A DNA stretch of 64,000 bases, taken from positions 1 through 64,000 of the forward strand of contig NZ_JTAN02000005.1 in NCBI RefSeq assembly GCF_000949135.2. Reading direction: 5' to 3'. Origin of the DNA: Burkholderia sp. USMB20. Its GTDB lineage: Bacteria; Pseudomonadota; Gammaproteobacteria; Burkholderiales; Burkholderiaceae. This document shows positions 9,373 to 18,175 of the stretch, one piece after another. The position numbers were made by a program, and so were the translations under genes. Positions within the stretch are counted from its first letter, which is position 1. Every line of letters starts with the position of its first letter. The notes under the pieces were generated by a model that saw only the letters and a list, made by a program, of their open reading frames with translations, made no database searches and had not been told where the DNA came from.

Positions 9373-9867
9373 ATGACCGACACGGCATTCCACACCGTCT
9401 TTGGCTCGCTCGACGGCTACACGAAGGGCGAGATCGAAATCACCAGCGGCAGCGCAAAACACTACGCGTTCTCGAACGTCTTCGAGATCGCATCGAAGTC
9501 GGCGCCCTACGAAAAGGTCGTCGCCGGCAAGAACCTCGAATACGTGATCGAAGTGCTGCGCACCGAAGGCCAGTCGCCGTGGTTCGCGTGCGCGCACGAC
9601 GAGTTCGCAATCCAGATGGATGGCGAAGTCCGCATCGACTTCATCAAGCTCGACAACCCGCCCGCCACCGGCCACGGCACCGTGAACGCCGGCACGCAGC
9701 CGGCGGGCCGCGAGATGGGTTATGTCGTGCTGCGCAAGGGCCACCAGGCACTGCTGCCGGCCGGCTGCGCGTATCGCTTCGCCGCCGGCAAGCCGGGCGT
9801 CGCGCTCGTGCAGACCGTGCTCGGCGAGCTGTCCGTCGAGAAGTGGGCCGACATCTGCCTGCACTGA
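9373..9867 (+). CDS. hapC: Hydroquinone 1,2-dioxygenase, small subunit
   Basis: 164 aa, about 18 kDa, matching the known small subunit of two-component hydroquinone dioxygenases (HapC of P. fluorescens ACB, PnpC1 of nitrophenol degraders). It has a cupin-like C-terminal half. The large subunit follows after 42 bp. The enzyme is an Fe(II) ring-cleavage dioxygenase that opens hydroquinone to 4-hydroxymuconic semialdehyde. The start is supported by AGGAGA upstream of ATG. The call rests on the pairing of sizes, order and downstream enzymes as well as the sequence itself. Confidence 0.82.
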   Translation: MTDTAFHTVFGSLDGYTKGEIEITSGSAKHYAFSNVFEIASKSAPYEKVVAGKNLEYVIEVLRTEGQSPWFACAHDEFAIQMDGEVRIDFIKLDNPPATGHGTVNAGTQPAGREMGYVVLRKGHQALLPAGCAYRFAAGKPGVALVQTVLGELSVEKWADICLH

Positions 9868-9909
9868 TCGATTCGATCGCGAAGATTCAACTATTCCAGG
9901 AGACACGTT

Positions 9910-10929
9910 ATGGCCACCCTCGAGACCCTCGATCTTTCCGCAGGCTTCGCCGCCGATCTGGTGCAGGCCACGCAAGCCGATGCCGTCACCGGTTACCGCC
10001 GCTTCCACCTCGGTGAATTCGCGTTCCAGCGCGACGAGTATTTCGTGAAAATCAGCTGGCCGGCGAAAGGCCAGACCCGCACGCACGCGATCCCCGCGGA
10101 CGCATTCCTGCGCGCGATGATGCGCGACGTCGCATGGGGCTTCTTCTACGGCTGGGTGAATTTCGATCACGTGTTCGGCACGCGCAACCACTACGGCAAG
10201 GTCGACGTCTATGCGGGCACGTTCAACGGAATCCTGAAGGAAGCCGGCGTCGACTACACCGAGACGTTCGAAACGCCGACGATCATGGCGACCTTCAAGG
10301 CGATGCTGCACGACTGGACCAACGAAGGCTTCGATCCGTTCGCGGCGCCGGAGGAAACCGGCACGGCGTTCGGGCGCAAGCACGGCGAGAACGGCTCCGC
10401 GATCGAACGCACGCGCATCGCGACGCGCCGCATGCCGGGCCTCGAAGGCGACTCGCCGCTGCGCGACGATTTGCCGGTGAACCGCGCGTTCCTCGACGTC
10501 GCTCAGGACGAGCCGGAAGTGCACGTGAAACCGGGCTTCGAAGGCGAGCTGCATGCGTTCAACCTGTTCAAGTACCTGTCGCGTTCGGACGTGACGTGGA
10601 ATCCGTCGGTGACCTCCGTGTGCGGGCGCAGCCTGTTCTGCCCGACCACCGAGGAATTCATCCTGCCGGTATTCCACGGCAACGACCGCGTCGAATGGTT
10701 CCTGCAACTGTCCGACGAAATCGTGTGGGACATCGGCGACAAGAACACCGGCGCACCGCGCGCGCGCGTCACGATGCGCGCCGGCGACATCTGCGCGATG
10801 CCCGCCGACATCCGGCACCAGGGCTACTCGACGAAGCGTTCGATGCTGCTGGTCTGGGAAAACGCGACGCCGAACCTTCCGCAGCGATACGAGAGCGGCG
10901 AGCTGGCGCCGTATCCGATCGAGTTCTGA
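9910..10929 (+). CDS. hapD: Hydroquinone 1,2-dioxygenase, large subunit
   Basis: 339 aa, about 38 kDa, matching HapD/PnpC2. It forms the catalytic Fe(II)-containing subunit with HapC. Cupin-like motifs appear in the C-terminal third (ILPVFHGNDRVEWF; AGDICAMPADIRHQGYSTK), with His and Glu residues that could bind iron. An aldehyde dehydrogenase and maleylacetate reductase follow, which are the next pathway steps. Confidence 0.82.
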   Translation: MATLETLDLSAGFAADLVQATQADAVTGYRRFHLGEFAFQRDEYFVKISWPAKGQTRTHAIPADAFLRAMMRDVAWGFFYGWVNFDHVFGTRNHYGKVDVYAGTFNGILKEAGVDYTETFETPTIMATFKAMLHDWTNEGFDPFAAPEETGTAFGRKHGENGSAIERTRIATRRMPGLEGDSPLRDDLPVNRAFLDVAQDEPEVHVKPGFEGELHAFNLFKYLSRSDVTWNPSVTSVCGRSLFCPTTEEFILPVFHGNDRVEWFLQLSDEIVWDIGDKNTGAPRARVTMRAGDICAMPADIRHQGYSTKRSMLLVWENATPNLPQRYESGELAPYPIEF

Positions 10930-10969
10930 GCCGCGCCGGCTCGCACAAGCACACCATCGAGGACGATTC

Positions 10970-12436
10970 ATGCAAACCCAACTCTTCATCGACGGCCGTT
11001 TCGTCGACGCCGTCGAGCGCGGCACGATCGACGTGCTCAATCCGCACGACGGCTCGCTGATCACGAAGATCGCCGCCGCCACCGCGGCGGACGTGGACCT
11101 CGCGGTGGAAGCCGCGACCCGCGCATTCCCGAAGTGGTCGGCGATGCCGGCGGCCGAGCGCGGCCGGCTGCTGCTGCGCCTCGCGGACGCGATCGAAGCC
11201 AACGCGGAGGAACTCGCGCAGCTCGAATCGCTGGACACCGGCCACCCGATCCGCGATTCGCGCGCGCTCGACGTGCCGCGCACGGCCGGCTGCTTCCGCT
11301 ACTTCGGCGGCATGGCCGACAAGCTGCAGGGCTCGGTGATTCCGGTCGAAACCGGCTTCCTGAACTATGTGCAGCGCGCGCCGATCGGCGTGGTCGGCCA
11401 GATCGTGCCGTGGAATTTCCCGCTGATGTTCACGAGCTGGAAGATGGGCCCGGCGCTGGCGGCAGGCAACACCGTCGTGCTCAAGCCGTCGGAGATCACG
11501 CCGCTGTCGACGCTGCGCATCGTCGAACTGATGGCCGAAGTCGGGTTTCCCGAAGGCGTCGTCAATATCGTTCCCGGCTACGGTCATACGGCCGGCCAGC
11601 GTCTCGCCGAACACCCCGGTGTCGGGAAGATCGCGTTCACCGGTTCGACGGCGACGGGCCGCCGGATCGTCGAGGCGTCGCAGGGCAACCTGAAGCGCGT
11701 GCAGCTGGAGCTGGGCGGCAAGGGCGCGAACATCGTGTTCGACGACGCGAACCTCGACGCCGCCATCAACGGCGCCGCGTGGGCGATCTTCCACAACCAG
11801 GGGCAGGCGTGCATCGCGGGTTCGCGGCTCGTGCTGCATGAACGCATCGCCGACGAATTCCTCGAGCGCTTCGTGTCGCTGGCGTCGTCGATCCGCGTCG
11901 GCAACCCGCTGGACCCCGACACCGAGATGGGCCCGCTGACGTCGAAGCAGCATCTCGACCGCGTGCTGTCGTTCGTCGACGTCGCGCGCGAGCAGGGCGG
12001 CCGCGTGCTCGCCGGCGGCAGCGCGCCGCAGGATGCGGCACTCGCGAACGGTTACTACGTGCGCCCGACCGTCATCGAAGCGAAGAGCGCCGCCGATCGT
12101 GTCGCGCAGGAGGAAGTGTTCGGCCCGTTCGTCACCGTGCTGCGCTTCGGCAGCGACGAGGAAGCGCTGTCGATCGCCAACGCGACCGAATACGGGCTCG
12201 GCAGCGGACTCTGGACCAACGATCTCTCCCGCGCGCACCGGATGGCGTCGCGGATCGACGCGGGCATGTGCTGGATCAACTGCTACAAGCGCGTCAATCC
12301 GGGCAGCCCGTTCGGCGGCATCGGCAAGTCGGGCTACGGCCGCGAGATGGGTTTCGAGGCGATGCACGACTATACGGAAGCACGCTCGGTGTGGGTCAAC
12401 GTCGACGGCAAGGTGCCGCCGCACTTCAAGCGCTGA
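10970..12436 (+). CDS. Aldehyde dehydrogenase, probable 4-hydroxymuconic semialdehyde dehydrogenase
   Basis: 488 aa, full-length NAD(P)-dependent ALDH. Catalytic features are intact: the general-base motif LELGGKGANIVF and the nucleophile Cys in NQGQACIAGSR. GAGGA precedes the ATG. It sits between the ring-cleavage dioxygenase and maleylacetate reductase, so it should oxidise 4-hydroxymuconic semialdehyde to maleylacetate. The substrate is inferred from operon order. Confidence 0.85.
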   Translation: MQTQLFIDGRFVDAVERGTIDVLNPHDGSLITKIAAATAADVDLAVEAATRAFPKWSAMPAAERGRLLLRLADAIEANAEELAQLESLDTGHPIRDSRALDVPRTAGCFRYFGGMADKLQGSVIPVETGFLNYVQRAPIGVVGQIVPWNFPLMFTSWKMGPALAAGNTVVLKPSEITPLSTLRIVELMAEVGFPEGVVNIVPGYGHTAGQRLAEHPGVGKIAFTGSTATGRRIVEASQGNLKRVQLELGGKGANIVFDDANLDAAINGAAWAIFHNQGQACIAGSRLVLHERIADEFLERFVSLASSIRVGNPLDPDTEMGPLTSKQHLDRVLSFVDVAREQGGRVLAGGSAPQDAALANGYYVRPTVIEAKSAADRVAQEEVFGPFVTVLRFGSDEEALSIANATEYGLGSGLWTNDLSRAHRMASRIDAGMCWINCYKRVNPGSPFGGIGKSGYGREMGFEAMHDYTEARSVWVNVDGKVPPHFKR

Positions 12437-12443
12437 GGCCGAG

Positions 12444-13511
12444 ATGGAGCGCTTCGTCTATCAGGGAACGCCGTCCCGCGTCGTGTTCGAATGGGGCGCG
12501 CTCGAACGGCTGCCGGACGAGTTGTCCGCGCTCGGCGCGCAGCGCGCGCTGATTCTGTCGACGCCCGAGCAGCAGCCGCTCGCCGAACGTGTCCGGGCCG
12601 TGCTCGGCGAGCGTGCGGCCGGCGTGTGCGCGCAGGCCGTGATGCACGTGCCGGTCGAGGTGGCGCGGGCCGCGCGCGAGATGGCCGCCGAGCTGGGCGC
12701 GGACTGCTGCATCGCGATCGGCGGCGGCTCGACGATCGGGCTCGGCAAGGCGATTGCGCTCGAGTCGTCGCTGCCGATCCTCGCCGTGCCGACGACTTAC
12801 GCGGGCTCGGAGATGACGCCGATCTTCGGGCTCACGGAAGGCCGGCTCAAGCGCACCGGACGCGACGCGCGCGTGCTGCCGCGTACGGTGCTGTATGACC
12901 CGTCCCTGACGCTGTCGCTGCCTCCGGGGATTTCCGCGGCGTCGGGCGTCAATGCGATGGCGCATGCGGTCGAGGCGCTCTATGCGGAAGATGCGAACCC
13001 GGTGATCAGCCTGATGGCCGAGGAGTCGATTCGTGCGCTCGGCGAAGCGCTGCCGGCGATCGTGCGCGCGCCCGACGATCGCGAGATGCGCAGCCGCGCG
13101 CTGTATGGCGCATGGCTCGCCGGCACGTGCCTGGGTGCGGTCGGCATGGCGCTGCATCACAAGCTCTGTCATACGCTCGGCGGCACTTTCAACCTGCCAC
13201 ACGCACAGACGCACGCCGCGATGCTACCGCATACCGCGCACTACAACCATGCGGCGGCGCCCGACGCGCTGCGCCGCGTCGCGCGGGCGCTGGGCGGCAC
13301 CGACGCGGCCGACGCCGGCCCGCTGCTGTTCCGGTTGAACCGGCAACTGGGCTTGTCGGCGGCGCTGGCCGACATCGGAATGCCGGAAGCGGGCCTCGAC
13401 GAAGCCGCCGACCTCGCGTGCCGGAATCCGTACGCGAATCCGCGGCCGATCGAGCGCGCGCCGATCCGCGAGTTGCTTCAGCATGCGTGGGAAGGGCGCG
13501 AGCCGCAGTGA
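12444..13511 (+). CDS. Maleylacetate reductase (iron-containing alcohol dehydrogenase fold)
   Basis: 355 aa. The nucleotide-binding motif IGGGSTIGLGKAIAL, the segment PTTYAGSEMTPIFG and the His-rich GMALHHKLCHTLGG are hallmarks of maleylacetate reductases. It reduces maleylacetate to 3-oxoadipate, which enters the beta-ketoadipate route. It starts 7 bp after the aldehyde dehydrogenase stop with GAGG upstream. Both ring-cleavage branches of this cluster converge on this enzyme. Confidence 0.9.
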   Translation: MERFVYQGTPSRVVFEWGALERLPDELSALGAQRALILSTPEQQPLAERVRAVLGERAAGVCAQAVMHVPVEVARAAREMAAELGADCCIAIGGGSTIGLGKAIALESSLPILAVPTTYAGSEMTPIFGLTEGRLKRTGRDARVLPRTVLYDPSLTLSLPPGISAASGVNAMAHAVEALYAEDANPVISLMAEESIRALGEALPAIVRAPDDREMRSRALYGAWLAGTCLGAVGMALHHKLCHTLGGTFNLPHAQTHAAMLPHTAHYNHAAAPDALRRVARALGGTDAADAGPLLFRLNRQLGLSAALADIGMPEAGLDEAADLACRNPYANPRPIERAPIRELLQHAWEGREPQ

Positions 13512-13540
13512 GCGGCCGGCTGCATACAAAGGAGACGAAC

Positions 13541-14416
13541 GTGACGAATGATCATCATGATGACGGCGACACGCGGTTGACCGAGCAGGTCGTCGCCAGC
13601 TTCGACGGTACGCCGAACCCGCGCTTGCGCGTGCTGATGCAGAGCCTCGTGCGGCACCTGCATGCGTTCGTCCGCGAAACGGAGCTGACCGAGGCCGAGT
13701 GGATGGCCGCGATTCGCTTCCTGACCGAAACCGGGCAGATGTGCGACGACGTCGTGCGCCAGGAATTCATCCTGCTGTCGGACACGCTCGGCGTGTCGAT
13801 GCTGGTCGATGCGATCAACCATCGCTTCGCCACCGGTGCGACGGAAACAACCGTGTTCGGCCCGTTCTACATCGAGGGCATGCCCGAGCGCGCGTATGGC
13901 GAGAACATGGCGTTCACGCCCGGCACGCCGGTCGTCGTGCATGGCCGCGTGCTCACGACCGACGGCGCGCCGGTGCGGGACGCCGTGCTCGACGTCTGGC
14001 AGACCGCCGAAAACGGTATGTATTCCGGGCAGGATACGGCGCAGCCGCACGGCAACCTGCGCGGCCGCTACCGGACCGATGCCGAAGGTCGTTACGCGAT
14101 CACGACGATCCTGCCGGTCAGCTATCCGATTCCGACCGACGGCCCGGTCGGGAAGATGCTCGATGCCACCGGGCGCCATCCGTGGCGGCCCGCGCATTTG
14201 CATTTCATGATCGACGCGCCGGGTTACCGCAAGCTCGTCACGCATCTGTTCGACGAGAACGACGCGTATCTGCAGTCGGATGCCGTCTTCGGCGTGAAGC
14301 CGTCGCTGATGGTCGCCTATCGGCCGCGTGCGGCGGGTGACGAACTCGCGCGCCGGGTCGGCTTGAGCGGCCCGTATCGCGAGGCGACGTACGACTTCGT
14401 GCTCGACCGGAGCTGA
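13541..14416 (+). CDS. Hydroxyquinol 1,2-dioxygenase (intradiol)
   Basis: 291 aa. N-terminal dioxygenase helical domain followed by the beta-sandwich with GPFYIEG, the Tyr-containing PVSYPIPTDGPVG and the iron-binding RPAHLHF. The GTG start is preceded by a strong AAGGAGACGAAC. The enzyme cleaves 1,2,4-trihydroxybenzene to maleylacetate. Its presence beside hydroquinone dioxygenase suggests that the cell handles both hydroquinone and hydroxyquinol, or that some hydroquinone is hydroxylated first. Catechol as substrate is less likely given the maleylacetate reductase next door. Confidence 0.87.
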   Translation: MTNDHHDDGDTRLTEQVVASFDGTPNPRLRVLMQSLVRHLHAFVRETELTEAEWMAAIRFLTETGQMCDDVVRQEFILLSDTLGVSMLVDAINHRFATGATETTVFGPFYIEGMPERAYGENMAFTPGTPVVVHGRVLTTDGAPVRDAVLDVWQTAENGMYSGQDTAQPHGNLRGRYRTDAEGRYAITTILPVSYPIPTDGPVGKMLDATGRHPWRPAHLHFMIDAPGYRKLVTHLFDENDAYLQSDAVFGVKPSLMVAYRPRAAGDELARRVGLSGPYREATYDFVLDRS

Positions 14417-14421
14417 CCGAC

Positions 14422-14733
14422 ATGGCGCGATTCTTTGCGGTATTTGCGACGGACCAGCCCGGCATGCGCGAGGTGCGCGACCGCGTGCGGGCGACGCATC
14501 GGACCTACCTGCGTTCCGCCGCGCAGCACGGCGTGTATGTGCGGCTCGGCGGGCCGACGCTCGATCCGCAGGGCGATGCGATGAACGGCACGCTGCTCGT
14601 CGTCGAGGCGGACGACATCGATGCGGTGATGCAGTTCGTCGGCAACGATCCGTATGTGAAGGAAGGGCTGTTCTCGCGGGTCGAGGTGCGTCCGTGGGAC
14701 TGGAGCCTCGGCAATCCCGAGCGGAGAGCGTGA
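14422..14733 (+). CDS. YciI-like protein
   Basis: 103 aa, ferredoxin-like YciI/YCII fold with the family pattern RFFAVFATDQPG... and ...MNGTLLVVEADD ending in VRPWDW. Family members act as small accessory enzymes, for example chloromuconolactone dehalogenase-like proteins. It starts 5 bp after the dioxygenase stop and belongs to the operon. Exact role unknown; help with lactone or enol intermediates is a guess. Confidence 0.7.
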   Translation: MARFFAVFATDQPGMREVRDRVRATHRTYLRSAAQHGVYVRLGGPTLDPQGDAMNGTLLVVEADDIDAVMQFVGNDPYVKEGLFSRVEVRPWDWSLGNPERRA

Positions 14734-14736
14734 GTC

Positions 14737-15072
14737 ATGGGTGCCACGCAACTCTGTCGCTTCGCCGATGTGCCGGATGGTGGCGCGCGGGTCGTCGATG
14801 AGGCGTGCATCGGACGCCCCGTCATCGTCGTGCGGCGCGGGGAGCAGGTGTGGGCTTACGTGAATCGTTGCCCGCATTTCTCGGTTCCGCTCGATTTCGT
14901 GCCGGGCAGCGTTTCCTGCTATCGATCCCAGGTGCTGATGTGCGCGCATCACAGTGCGCTGTTCCGGTTCGACGACGGGGTGTGTATCGACGGGCCGTGT
15001 TCGGGTGCCGGGCTGGAAGCCGTGGCCGTCGAGGTGGATGCGGCGGCGTGGGTGATTTGCCGGAGCGCCTGA
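14737..15072 (+). CDS. Rieske [2Fe-2S] ferredoxin-like protein
   Basis: 111 aa single-domain Rieske protein. The cluster ligands are visible as CPH, 17 residues, then CAHH. It starts 3 bp after the YciI-like gene. No partner oxygenase is encoded nearby, so it may donate electrons to an oxygenase elsewhere or keep a dioxygenase iron reduced (inference). Confidence 0.75.
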   Translation: MGATQLCRFADVPDGGARVVDEACIGRPVIVVRRGEQVWAYVNRCPHFSVPLDFVPGSVSCYRSQVLMCAHHSALFRFDDGVCIDGPCSGAGLEAVAVEVDAAAWVICRSA

Positions 15073-15286
15073 ATCGGCGGACGGGCCGATCGCATCTGGC
15101 TGGAAGAAATCGGAAATGCGCGGGATTTCATTCGTTCCAGTAAATAAGTATAGCTAAGTAAATCTCATTGTGCCGGACCGGATGCAAGCCTGATCCGGCG
15201 GGAAGGTGTTGTTTAACGAAGCATGGGGCGGATCGTTCGCGACGTGGCGGGCGACCGGCTCGAATTTCAAAAAAGACGGAGACGCA

Positions 15287-16375
15287 ATGAAGCTCAGGTT
15301 TGGAGTAGTCGCGATGCTGGCCATCGCGCAGGGTGCGTATGCACAGAGCAGCGTGACCATGTTCGGTCTGATCGACAGCGGCATCTCGTACGTCAGCAAC
15401 GAGGGCGGCGGGAAGAACGTCAAGTTCGACGACGGCATCTTCACGCCGAACCTGTTCGGCTTTCGCGGCACGGAAGATCTCGGCGGCGGATATCACGCGA
15501 CGTTCGCGCTCGTGAACCAGTTCTCGATGGCGAACGGCAGCATCATCGGGACCGGGATCTTCGGACGTAATGCATACGTGGGCATCGAGAGCGACCGGTT
15601 CGGCAGCGTCAGGCTCGGGAATCAGTACGACTTCATGGTCGATTCGCTGTTTGCGAAGGGGAATGCGATCTCGATGGACATCTCGGGGCTGTATGGATTC
15701 AGGAATGGCCCGTTCCAGCGTCTTGCGCTGCCCGGCAATCCGACCGGCGCGTTCGACTGGGATCGCACGGCAGGCAGCAAGCCGGTCGCGAATTCGGTCA
15801 AATACACTTCGCCGACGGTCGCGGGGTTTTCCGGCGGTGTGATGTATGCGTTCGGCGGCGTGGCCGGTTCCATCGGCGCGGACAATGCCGTAAGCGCGGG
15901 CTTGAACTACGAAGTCGGCGCGCTCGGCATCGGTGCCGCATATACGAACGAGAAGTACGGCCCGGCGCCCGGTACACCGTCGACCAGCGTGCGCAACTGG
16001 GGTGTCGGGATGCACTACGACTTCGGTGCGGTGAGCGCGAAGGCACTCCTGACCACCGTGCACAATTCGTTCAACGATGCCGGCGTGTGGATGGCCGAGG
16101 CCGGTGGCGTGTGGCGCATCAGGCCGGACGTGTTTCTCGGCGCGAAGTACATGTACATGAAGGGCAACGAAGCCGTGAACGACAACCATGCGCATCAGGT
16201 CAGCGTCGCGCTTCAATACCTGTTCACGAAGCGGACGATGGTCTACGTGTCCGCCGATTATCAACGCGCGAACAGCGGCGCGAACGCGCAGATCAACGGC
16301 GTGCTCGATCCGAACGGGGCGTCGAGTTCAGCGAGTCAGGCGGTGGCGCGGGTCGGCCTGCATACGATGTTCTGA
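15287..16375 (+). CDS. Outer-membrane porin (Burkholderia general porin family)
   Basis: 362 aa with an N-terminal signal peptide ending in QGAYAQ, then SSVTMFGLIDSGISYV, the typical first strand of beta-proteobacterial porins. The C-terminus ends in Phe (GLHTMF), as expected for BAM-inserted barrels. ACGGAGA precedes the ATG. It follows the hydroquinone operon after 214 bp with a short AT-rich stretch (15138-15168) that may hold its own promoter. Likely passage of aromatic substrates, by context. Confidence 0.88.
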   Translation: MKLRFGVVAMLAIAQGAYAQSSVTMFGLIDSGISYVSNEGGGKNVKFDDGIFTPNLFGFRGTEDLGGGYHATFALVNQFSMANGSIIGTGIFGRNAYVGIESDRFGSVRLGNQYDFMVDSLFAKGNAISMDISGLYGFRNGPFQRLALPGNPTGAFDWDRTAGSKPVANSVKYTSPTVAGFSGGVMYAFGGVAGSIGADNAVSAGLNYEVGALGIGAAYTNEKYGPAPGTPSTSVRNWGVGMHYDFGAVSAKALLTTVHNSFNDAGVWMAEAGGVWRIRPDVFLGAKYMYMKGNEAVNDNHAHQVSVALQYLFTKRTMVYVSADYQRANSGANAQINGVLDPNGASSSASQAVARVGLHTMF

Positions 16376-16420
16376 TGGCGCGGCGGGCGGGACCGGCGTC
16401 GCGGTTCGCCCGCCAACCGG

Positions 16421-17080
16421 CTACCGCGTGGCTGCGGCCGCCTCCTTGGCCTTGTCCTGTTCCGCCGCCAGCGCCGCATCCGCCGCCTGCGCGCGCTGGA
16501 TCGCCGGGCGCGCCAGCACGCGATCGATGTACGCGAGAATGCGCGGCGTTTCGGGTACCAGCTTGAACATCGTCGTCCAGTTCAATGCCGAGCCCCACAG
16601 CACGTCGACCGCCGTAAAGCGCTCGCCCAGCAGGTAGGGCCCTTTCGCCAGTTGCGCATCGATCCGCATCATCACGGTATCGAAGTCGCCGTACGGCGAC
16701 GTCGAGTAGGCGGCGGGCGGGCGATTCATCGAGCGGTCGACGATGGCCGGCTCGAGGCACGAGCCATAGAACGTCATCCAGGTCAGATACGGCCCGCGCA
16801 GCGAATCGCCCGGCGCCGGCGACAGGCCGGCTTCCGGATACAACTCGGCCGCGTACATGTAGACGGCGGCCTGCTCGGTGACGATCACGTCGCCATGACG
16901 CAGCGCGGGAACCTTGCCCAGCGGGTTGATGGCGAGGTATTCGGCTTCGTGATGTTTGCCGGTGGAGAGGTCGAACGCGTGCAGTTCATAGTCGGCACTC
17001 AGTTCTTCCAGCAGCATCCGCGCGCCGGCCGAGCGGCTGCGCGGGGAGTGGAACAGGGTCAGGTGACGGTCTTGCGGCAT
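16421..17080 (-). CDS. Glutathione S-transferase family protein
   Basis: 219 aa. N-terminal thioredoxin-fold domain starting LTLFHSPRSRSAGARMLLEEL, with NPLGKVPALRHGD around the glutathione-binding cis-Pro and the TEQAAV segment; C-terminal helical domain (GPYLTWMTFYGSCLEP, ERFTAVDVLWGSAL). Convergent with the porin gene. Substrate unknown; the tail is Ala/Lys-rich. Confidence 0.85.
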   Translation of the reverse strand: MPQDRHLTLFHSPRSRSAGARMLLEELSADYELHAFDLSTGKHHEAEYLAINPLGKVPALRHGDVIVTEQAAVYMYAAELYPEAGLSPAPGDSLRGPYLTWMTFYGSCLEPAIVDRSMNRPPAAYSTSPYGDFDTVMMRIDAQLAKGPYLLGERFTAVDVLWGSALNWTTMFKLVPETPRILAYIDRVLARPAIQRAQAADAALAAEQDKAKEAAAATR

Positions 17081-17200
17081 CGCGGGCTCCGGTGTGCATT
17101 CGGGACAGGCCGCCCAATATAGGACGGCCGCGCGGCTTCGTCTTGGAAAAATCCGCTGCGGCGGTGCATCATCACGCAGTCACCTCAACGGTTCGTCACC

Positions 17201-18016
17201 ATGGCCGACTTGCGTAACGTGACCGAGACGCCCAAAGGCGTCGTCGGCCCGAAAGCCTTCAATCAGCGCTTCCGCCTGAATCGCTATTACCCGTGTGCCG
17301 ATCTGGCCGGGGTGCTGGATCACCACTGGATCGTCGAATGGGATCTGCGCGACCAGCCGCCGTATGTGCAGCGCACGCTGCCGTATCCGTGCGTGAATCT
17401 GGTGTTCGACCGGCGGCGGACGGGGATCTTCGGCGTGGTGTCGGGGGCGTTCGAGACGACGTTGGCCGGGGCCGGGCGCGTGATCGGCTTGCGGTTCCGG
17501 CCGGGCGCGTTTCGGGCGTTCTTCGGCAAGCCGGTGCATTTGTCGACCGACAAGGTACTGCCGGTGTCGACGCTGCTCGATTGCGGCGACGCGCAAGCCG
17601 AAGACGCCGTGCTCGGTGCCGAGGATGACGCCGGGATGGTGGCGGCTGCCGAGGCGCTGCTGTTGCGGGTGCTGCCGCCGGCCGATCCGCAGGTAGAACG
17701 TATTCATGGCATTTTGCAGATGCTGCAGCAGGATATCGGGCTCACGCAGGTGCGTGACCTGGCCGAGCGCGCGGGGTTGAGCGAGCGCACGTTGCAGCAA
17801 CTCTTTTCCGACTATGTGGGCGTGACGCCGAAGTGGGTGATCTGTCGTTATCGCCTGCATGAGGCGGCCGACAAACTCGCCGGCGGCGAGCCGGTCGATC
17901 TCGCGGAACTGGCGCAGGCGTTGGGGTATTTCGACCAGGCGCATTTCACGCGCGATTTTCGCAAGCTGGTCGGGAAGGCGCCGGCGGAGTATCGGCGGGA
18001 GGATCGGCAGGGGTGA
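17201..18016 (+). CDS. AraC-family transcriptional regulator
   Basis: 271 aa. N-terminal DUF6597-like sensor region (LPYPCVNLVFDRRR, GLRFRPGAFRAFF) and a C-terminal double HTH (LAERAGLSERTLQQLFSDYVG; LAQALGYFDQAHFTRDF). Divergent from the GST gene with 120 bp between, so GST is a possible target. Effector unknown. Confidence 0.85.
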   Translation: MADLRNVTETPKGVVGPKAFNQRFRLNRYYPCADLAGVLDHHWIVEWDLRDQPPYVQRTLPYPCVNLVFDRRRTGIFGVVSGAFETTLAGAGRVIGLRFRPGAFRAFFGKPVHLSTDKVLPVSTLLDCGDAQAEDAVLGAEDDAGMVAAAEALLLRVLPPADPQVERIHGILQMLQQDIGLTQVRDLAERAGLSERTLQQLFSDYVGVTPKWVICRYRLHEAADKLAGGEPVDLAELAQALGYFDQAHFTRDFRKLVGKAPAEYRREDRQG

Positions 18017-18175
18017 GGTTGCGGATGAGCGGGCGTTGGCCTGCTTTCGGGCTGACAATGAACCGGCGAAGGGGCGCTCAGGGCATCGGTGAATTTCAAA
18101 CAATGGATGCGTTGCCTATCATTCCACCCTATAGTGCTCGTCGTTGACCGATCCGCAAGAAAATCAGGAGTCTTC

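Noticed and set aside
9355-11283. 642-codon open frame opposite hapC, hapD and the start of the aldehyde dehydrogenase
   Set aside because: High-GC mirror frame: Arg/Ala/Val-rich, no domain, and fully overlaps well-supported genes on the other strand.
10769-12424. 551-codon open frame opposite the aldehyde dehydrogenase
   Set aside because: Antisense of an intact ALDH with all catalytic motifs; no independent signals.
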